From assembly GCA_001724275.1 (NCBI GenBank), contig MEDZ01000024.1, forward strand, positions 1-64,000: a stretch of 64,000 nucleotides of DNA. Direction: 5' to 3'. Shown here in pieces: positions 60,035 through 64,000 of the stretch. The translations under genes were made by a program, and so were the position numbers. Position 1 is the first letter of the stretch. Each line of letters starts with the position of its first letter. The notes under the pieces were generated by a model. That model saw only the letters and a list, made by a program, of their open reading frames with translations, did not search any database and was not told where the DNA came from. The stretch comes from Gemmatimonadetes bacterium SCN 70-22. Lineage in GTDB: Bacteria; Gemmatimonadota; Gemmatimonadetes; Gemmatimonadales; Gemmatimonadaceae.

Positions 60035-60949
60035 GTGCTGGAGGCGCTCGTCGCCCCCGCGGCGCAGGGCATCGTCCGCGCTCTCCTGTTCGCGGGGATC
60101 ATGGTCGTGGTCGGGGGGTGGTGCTTCGCGCTGCGCGTTGTGCCGGTCTTCGACCGTGACGAGCGCGGAAGCGCCCAGGTGCGCGCGCGCGCCAGCCGAA
60201 TTTTGCTGCTGGCGGTGGGGGCGCTGGCGATGCTCTTCGCCTGGCGCCTCGTGCAGCAGGCGGCAGCCTTCGCCGACACGCCCTCGGCCTGGGCGACGGA
60301 GGCCCCGCGGGTCATCACCCAGACCACCTGGGGGACGGGATGGCTCCTGCAGGGCGCGGCCCTGCTCCTGGTCGCCCTGGCCGCGCCGGGGGCGCTGCGG
60401 GGCAACACCCGCGGCACCTGGACGTTAGGCGCCGGCGCGCTCGCGCTGGCGGCGACGCCGGCGCTCGCCGGGCACGCCGTCGGCGCGCCGCGCCTGGCCC
60501 CGCTCGCCGTCGCCCTCGACGCGATGCACGTGACGGCGGCCGGTGCCTGGCTGGGGACCCTCTTCATCATCGTCGTGGCGGCGCTCCCGGTTGCCCGAGG
60601 AACCACGCCAGGGCTTGCCACCGAGCTCCTCGCGCGCTTCTCGTCGCTGGCCCTCGCCAGTGGCGGCGTCGTCGCACTGACCGGGCTCTTCGCCTCCTGG
60701 CTGCACCTCGAGTCCTTGTCGGCGCTCTGGAGCTCGGACTACGGCCTCGCCCTGGTTCGCAAGTTGGTCGTACTGGTCGGGGTGGCGGCGCTGGGAGGGT
60801 ACAACTGGCGCGTCGTCACCCCGCGCGTGCGCGCCACCGGCGACCTCGCAGCGCTCCGTCGCTCGGCGGTGGCCGAGCTGACCCTGGCGGCGATCCTCGT
60901 CGCCCTCACCGCTGTCCTGGTCGCCACCCCCCTCCCGGCGGAGATGTAG
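60035..60949 (+). CDS. copD: CopD-like copper transport membrane protein
   Basis: This 304-residue protein has about eight helices. The histidine-bearing segments LALAATPALAGHAVGAPRLAPLAVALDAMHVTAAGAWLGTLFIIV and FASWLHLESLSALWSSDYGLALVRKLVVLVGVAALGGYNWRVVTPRV are typical of CopD. It probably imports copper across the inner membrane together with CopC. It starts with GTG. The pair sits between nadB and nadA, all on one strand with short gaps. Confidence 0.86.
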   Translation: MLEALVAPAAQGIVRALLFAGIMVVVGGWCFALRVVPVFDRDERGSAQVRARASRILLLAVGALAMLFAWRLVQQAAAFADTPSAWATEAPRVITQTTWGTGWLLQGAALLLVALAAPGALRGNTRGTWTLGAGALALAATPALAGHAVGAPRLAPLAVALDAMHVTAAGAWLGTLFIIVVAALPVARGTTPGLATELLARFSSLALASGGVVALTGLFASWLHLESLSALWSSDYGLALVRKLVVLVGVAALGGYNWRVVTPRVRATGDLAALRRSAVAELTLAAILVALTAVLVATPLPAEM

Positions 60950-60992
60950 CCGAGGGAAACATGGCGCCGTCCACCGGAGTAGATTCCGATCC

Positions 60993-62015
60993 ATGACTGC
61001 CACCGTCACGCCTCCTGCCGCCGCGGCGACGCACGCCGAGCTCGTCGCGCAGATTCGCGCCCTCGCGAAAGCGAAGCGCGCCGTCATCCTGGCCCACAAC
61101 TACCAGCGCCCCGAGGTGCAGGATGTGGCCGATTACGTGGGCGACTCGCTGGGGCTGAGCCGCGAGGCCGCCCGCACCGACGCCGACGTGATCGTCTTCT
61201 GCGGTGTGCACTTCATGGCCGAGACGGCGGCCATCCTCTCCCCGACGAAGACGGTGCTCCTCCCCGAACTCGGCGCGGGCTGCTCGCTGGCGGACACGGT
61301 CACCGCCGAGCAGCTGCTGGAGTGGAAGAGCGAGCACCCCGGGGCCGTCGTCGTGAGCTACGTGAACACCACCGCGGCGGTGAAGGCGGAGAGCGACTAC
61401 TGCTGCACCTCGGGGAACGCGGTCGAGATCATCAACGCCATCCCCCCCGAGCAGGAGATCCTCTTCCTCCCCGACATGTTCCTCGGCGCGCACGTGCGGC
61501 GCGTGACTGGACGCGAGAACATCCACGTCTGGATGGGGGAGTGTCACGTGCACGCGGGGATCACGACGCAGTCGCTCAACCGGCAGCGCGCCGAGCACCC
61601 CGGCGCCGAGGTGCTGGTGCACCCGGAGTGCGGGTGCTCCACCAACGTGCTTGAGGCCATGTCGGCCGGCGCCATCGACAAGGAGGGCGTGCAGGTCCTC
61701 TCCACCGAGGGGATGATCCGCCGCCCCGGGGTATCGGAGGCGACGTCGTTCATCGTCGCGACCGAGACGGGGATCCTGTACCGGATGCGCCGGGCCAACC
61801 CGGACAAGACGTTCTACGCCGCGAGCGATCGCGCGGAATGCATGTACATGAAGATGACGACGCTCCCCAAGGTGCTGCACGCGCTGGAGCGCATGGAGCA
61901 TCGCATCACGGTCCCCGAGGATGTGGCCTCCAGGGCACGTCGCGCGCTGGAGCGGATGGTCAGCATTGGCGGAAGCCAGGCGGCGCGCCTGCCGGCTGCG
62001 GACCCGGGGGAGTAA
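60993..62015 (+). CDS. nadA: Quinolinate synthase A
   Basis: This 340-residue enzyme condenses iminoaspartate with dihydroxyacetone phosphate to quinolinate. It has AVILAHNYQRPEVQDVADYVGDSLGLSR, CGVHFMAETAAILSPTKTVLLPELGAGCSLAD, VVSYVNTTAAVKAESDYCCTSGNAV, VWMGECHVHAGI and VHPECGCSTNVLEAM. Three [4Fe-4S] ligands can be picked as Cys97, Cys213 (or 215) and Cys283. Length fits the family. It follows copD by 43 bases. Confidence 0.93.
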   Translation: MTATVTPPAAAATHAELVAQIRALAKAKRAVILAHNYQRPEVQDVADYVGDSLGLSREAARTDADVIVFCGVHFMAETAAILSPTKTVLLPELGAGCSLADTVTAEQLLEWKSEHPGAVVVSYVNTTAAVKAESDYCCTSGNAVEIINAIPPEQEILFLPDMFLGAHVRRVTGRENIHVWMGECHVHAGITTQSLNRQRAEHPGAEVLVHPECGCSTNVLEAMSAGAIDKEGVQVLSTEGMIRRPGVSEATSFIVATETGILYRMRRANPDKTFYAASDRAECMYMKMTTLPKVLHALERMEHRITVPEDVASRARRALERMVSIGGSQAARLPAADPGE

Positions 62016-62074
62016 TCGCGGCCGCGGGCCGTGGGGGAGAGATTGCCGTGGACTTGCACCTGGGGGAGACCGAG

Positions 62075-63001
62075 ATGTCGCCGCACGAAGACCCCGTCAC
62101 GCCGCCGCGTCGCCTGACGCCCCTCGAGACTCCCGCCGCCAACCCGCGGTCGCCGCTCCGCTTTCCGCTGAGCGCGGCGCAGGTGACGGAGTGGGTGCGT
62201 GGCGCCCTCAATGAAGACGGCGCCTTCAACGACGTGACCACGATCGCGACGGTCCTCAGCGACCGGCGGGCGCGGGCTCGGCTCGTGGCCCGGCAGCCTG
62301 GGGTGATCGCCGGCGTGGCGTTCGCCATCGAGGCCTTCCGCCTCCTCGATCCCAAGACCTCCATCCGCGTCGACGTCGAGGATGGGACGACCGTCTCGCG
62401 CGGCGACACGGTCCTCTACATGTCGGGCCACGCACGCGGACTCCTGTCGGCGGAGCGTGTGGCGCTCAACTTCCTGCAGCGCCTCTCGGGGGTGGCGAGC
62501 CATACCGCGCGCTACGTCGAGGCGGTGCGCGGGACGCGGGCCAGGATCCTCGACACGCGCAAGACGACCCCGGGGTGGCGCGCACTGGAGAAGTACGCCG
62601 TCCGGTGCGGTGGCGGGGTGAACCACCGCCTCGACCTCTCCTCGTCGGTCCTGATCAAGGACAACCATCTCGTGGCCTGCGAGGGCGACATCTCGGTGGC
62701 CATCCGGCGGGCGCGCGAGCTGGTCCCGCGGGGCGCCACGGTCGAGGTGGAGTGCGACTCCATCGAGCAGGTGCGGGCCGCGCTCGAGGCCGGGGCCGAC
62801 ATCATTCTCCTCGACAACATGACGAACGAGTCGATGGCCGAGTGTGTGCGCCTGGCGAGCGGGCGCGCGATCCTCGAGGCGTCCGGCGGGGTGAACCTGG
62901 ACACGGTACGCGGAATCGCCGCCACCGGCGTCGACCACATCTCCGTGGGGGCGCTCACGCATTCGGCGCCCGCCATGAACCTCGCGCTCGACTTCGAGTA
63001 G
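62075..63001 (+). CDS. nadC: Nicotinate-nucleotide pyrophosphorylase (quinolinate phosphoribosyltransferase)
   Basis: This 308-residue enzyme converts quinolinate and PRPP to nicotinate mononucleotide. Key segments are ALNEDGAFNDVTTIATV, SAERVALNFLQRLSGVASHTARYVEAV, ILDTRKTTPGWRALEKYAVRCGGGVNHR (with the substrate-binding Arg, Lys and His), LIKDNHL, VEVECDS and ILLDNM. The final EASGGVNLDTVRGIAATGVDHISVGALTHS closes the barrel. The ATG at 62075 has GGGGGAG; a GTG at 62048 has an equally good site and would add nine residues. Confidence 0.93.
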   Translation: MSPHEDPVTPPRRLTPLETPAANPRSPLRFPLSAAQVTEWVRGALNEDGAFNDVTTIATVLSDRRARARLVARQPGVIAGVAFAIEAFRLLDPKTSIRVDVEDGTTVSRGDTVLYMSGHARGLLSAERVALNFLQRLSGVASHTARYVEAVRGTRARILDTRKTTPGWRALEKYAVRCGGGVNHRLDLSSSVLIKDNHLVACEGDISVAIRRARELVPRGATVEVECDSIEQVRAALEAGADIILLDNMTNESMAECVRLASGRAILEASGGVNLDTVRGIAATGVDHISVGALTHSAPAMNLALDFE

Positions 63002-63015
63002 GCAGCGGGGCCGAC

Positions 63016-63171
63016 ATGCACGCCGACCTGCAGAAGACAGTCGGACTAGACCCCTGCCCGGTATGCGGCTCGCCGAACGTGCAGGAAATCCGCTGCAAGG
63101 TGATCTGCCTCAACTGCCGCACCATCCTGCAGAGCTGCGCCGATCTCGGCGGGATGGAGCAACAGGCGTAG
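63016..63171 (+). CDS. 51-residue zinc-ribbon protein
   Basis: This small protein has two cysteine pairs, Cys14-x2-Cys17 and Cys31-x2-Cys34, in the order of a classic zinc ribbon. The loops (CPVCGSPNVQEI, CLNCRTILQSC) are like those of tiny metal- or RNA-binding ribbons. It starts 14 bases after nadC and is probably the last gene of the NAD operon. Relatives I recall are uncharacterised. It is short but the cysteine pattern and placement make it convincing. Confidence 0.7.
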   Translation: MHADLQKTVGLDPCPVCGSPNVQEIRCKVICLNCRTILQSCADLGGMEQQA

Positions 63172-63234
63172 GGGAGGGAGACGTCCGGCGGCAGCGGCCC
63201 GCCCCCCCTCCCGGGCCATGTGATGAGACCGAAG

Positions 63235-63275
63235 GCGAAGCGCCCCGCAGGCCGTCAGGCCGCGGGGCGCTTCGC
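63235..63275. terminator. Long hairpin ending the NAD operon
   Basis: A 14-bp perfect stem GCGAAGCGCCCCGC with its complement is extended by AGGCC/GGCC with one bulge around a short loop. It lies between the zinc-ribbon gene and the convergent Ig-repeat gene and can serve both. There is no clear T-run. Confidence 0.75.
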
Positions 63276-63326
63276 TGTCGTCGTGCGCGAGTGCCGGCCC
63301 ATGCCGGCACCGACCATCGATCGGGG

Positions 63327-64000
63327 TCAGGGAACGGTGATCGTCGCGCTGGCCGGGAAGCCGTTCACCGAGGCCGTGATGATGGCGGTCCCGGCGGCGC
63401 GCGCGGTCACGGTCACCACCTGTCCCCCGGTGGGGGGGACGGTGGCGACCGCCGTGGCGTTGCTCGCGAAACCGATGATGGGGCGGTTCACGACGAGCGA
63501 ATTGCCGTTGGCGTCCCTGATGGTGACCGTGAGCTGCACGGTGCTCCCCACCTGGACCGTCGCCTGCGACGGCGAGATGCTGACCTGGTCGACCTGCGGC
63601 ACGGTGATGGTGAGCGGGGCGGTCGTCGAGACGTTGTCGATGGTCGCCGTGATCGTGGCGCTGCCGACCGTGTTCTGCGCCGTCACGATCACCCCCGCCG
63701 AGGCGGCCGCCGTCGAGAGGACGAGGTTGTTCGACGCCGTATAGGCGATGGTACGCCCGAGGAGCGAGGGGATCACGTTCCCCGCCGTGTCACGCACCAC
63801 CGGGTTGAACTGCTTCTGGTCGTTGGGGATCAGCGTATCGGCCACCTGCGTGAAGGTGACCGACCCGACGGGGATCAGCGTGACGGTCACCTGCAACGTC
63901 GCCGTGCGCCCTTCGCACTCGGCGGTGATCGTGGCATTCCCGACCCCAACCGCGGAGACGAGCCCCTGTTGGGTGACGGTGGCCACCGTGGGGTTGTTGG
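63327..64000 (-). CDS. Partial BIG2/Ig-like repeat protein (continues beyond the window)
   Basis: Only the 3' end is present: at least 220 residues comprising the end of one bacterial Ig-like domain and two further repeats (VGSVTFTQVADTLIPNDQKQFNPVVRD and VDQVSISPSQATVQVGSTVQLTVTIRD). It ends in FPASATITVP. The start lies past base 64000. Like the lipoprotein at 9844-11304, such repeats form rods that hold binding domains away from the cell surface. Confidence 0.75.
   Translation of the reverse strand, partial: NNPTVATVTQQGLVSAVGVGNATITAECEGRTATLQVTVTLIPVGSVTFTQVADTLIPNDQKQFNPVVRDTAGNVIPSLLGRTIAYTASNNLVLSTAAASAGVIVTAQNTVGSATITATIDNVSTTAPLTITVPQVDQVSISPSQATVQVGSTVQLTVTIRDANGNSLVVNRPIIGFASNATAVATVPPTGGQVVTVTARAAGTAIITASVNGFPASATITVP

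Noticed and set aside
1-64000. tRNA, rRNA, CRISPR arrays, prophage modules
   Set aside because: I looked for cloverleaf signatures, rRNA core sequences, regular spacer-repeat patterns and phage structural genes and found none.

Overview
The window is GC-rich (about 70% by eye, visibly lower over the first ~4 kb), dense and without any rRNA, tRNA or CRISPR that I can see. Gene content points to a Gram-negative, menaquinone-using soil or sediment bacterium, most likely Gemmatimonadota: futalosine-pathway genes, an ADOP-type orphan permease, many lipoproteins with Ig-like or propeller folds, TonB-dependent and porin-type outer-membrane proteins, and a SARP-like DNA-binding domain fused to TPRs. 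The phylum is an inference from content, not from a marker gene.

Bases 1-9900 are an accessory block of small same-strand genes. Three related palindromic sites at 1492-1585, 2143-2259 and 3620-3712 look like integron attC recombination sites, so the left part reads as a piece of an integron cassette array (kinase-like protein, lipoprotein, membrane proteins). It continues into typical cassette-type cargo: a methyltransferase, a RibD/DHFR-like reductase plus a pseudogene copy, an esterase, a VOC protein, a cupin and a DinB protein. A deleted IS3-family element with both inverted repeats sits inside. No integrase is in view.

From 9.8 kb the sequence looks like ordinary chromosome. 9.8-15.7 kb: an Ig/propeller lipoprotein, AmrS, a monohaem cytochrome c and a Cyc2-like cytochrome-porin, and a secreted DsrE-like protein. 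16.2-21.9 kb: an NDP-forming acyl-CoA synthetase, mqnB-mqnD, an SRPBCC-VOC fusion with a minisatellite linker, and a lipoprotein. 22.0-27.2 kb: a TPR regulator, a porin with 11-bp tandem repeats upstream, a beta-helix lipoprotein and a secreted protein of unknown function. 27.4-33.5 kb: a frameshifted membrane Ser/Thr kinase, a DASS transporter and an ACP-FAAL-acyltransferase fusion. 33.6-36.1 kb: the ADOP permease.

36.3-39.6 kb holds a compact CuA-subunit / haem-copper subunit I / SCO / membrane-protein operon. It lacks the usual helix-VI tyrosine and has the layout of the norSY-senC-orf1 (sNOR) type, so it may be a nitric oxide reductase rather than an oxidase. 39.6-43.2 kb is a TPP enzyme / bile-acid-type symporter / epimerase operon. 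43.4-47.8 kb encodes a deacetylase-carbamoyltransferase fusion with a membrane glycosyltransferase. 48-57.8 kb is envelope-oriented: a GH3 lipoprotein, a K+ channel with zinc ribbon, a Fur-boxed siderophore receptor, an LVIVD protein, a beta-barrel, a cyclophilin lipoprotein and a Ycf48-like propeller. 57.9-63.2 kb carries de novo NAD synthesis (nadB, nadA, nadC) interleaved with copC-copD and ending in a 51-residue zinc ribbon. The window ends inside another Ig-repeat protein. The octamer CGTTAGGC recurs across the whole window more often than composition predicts.
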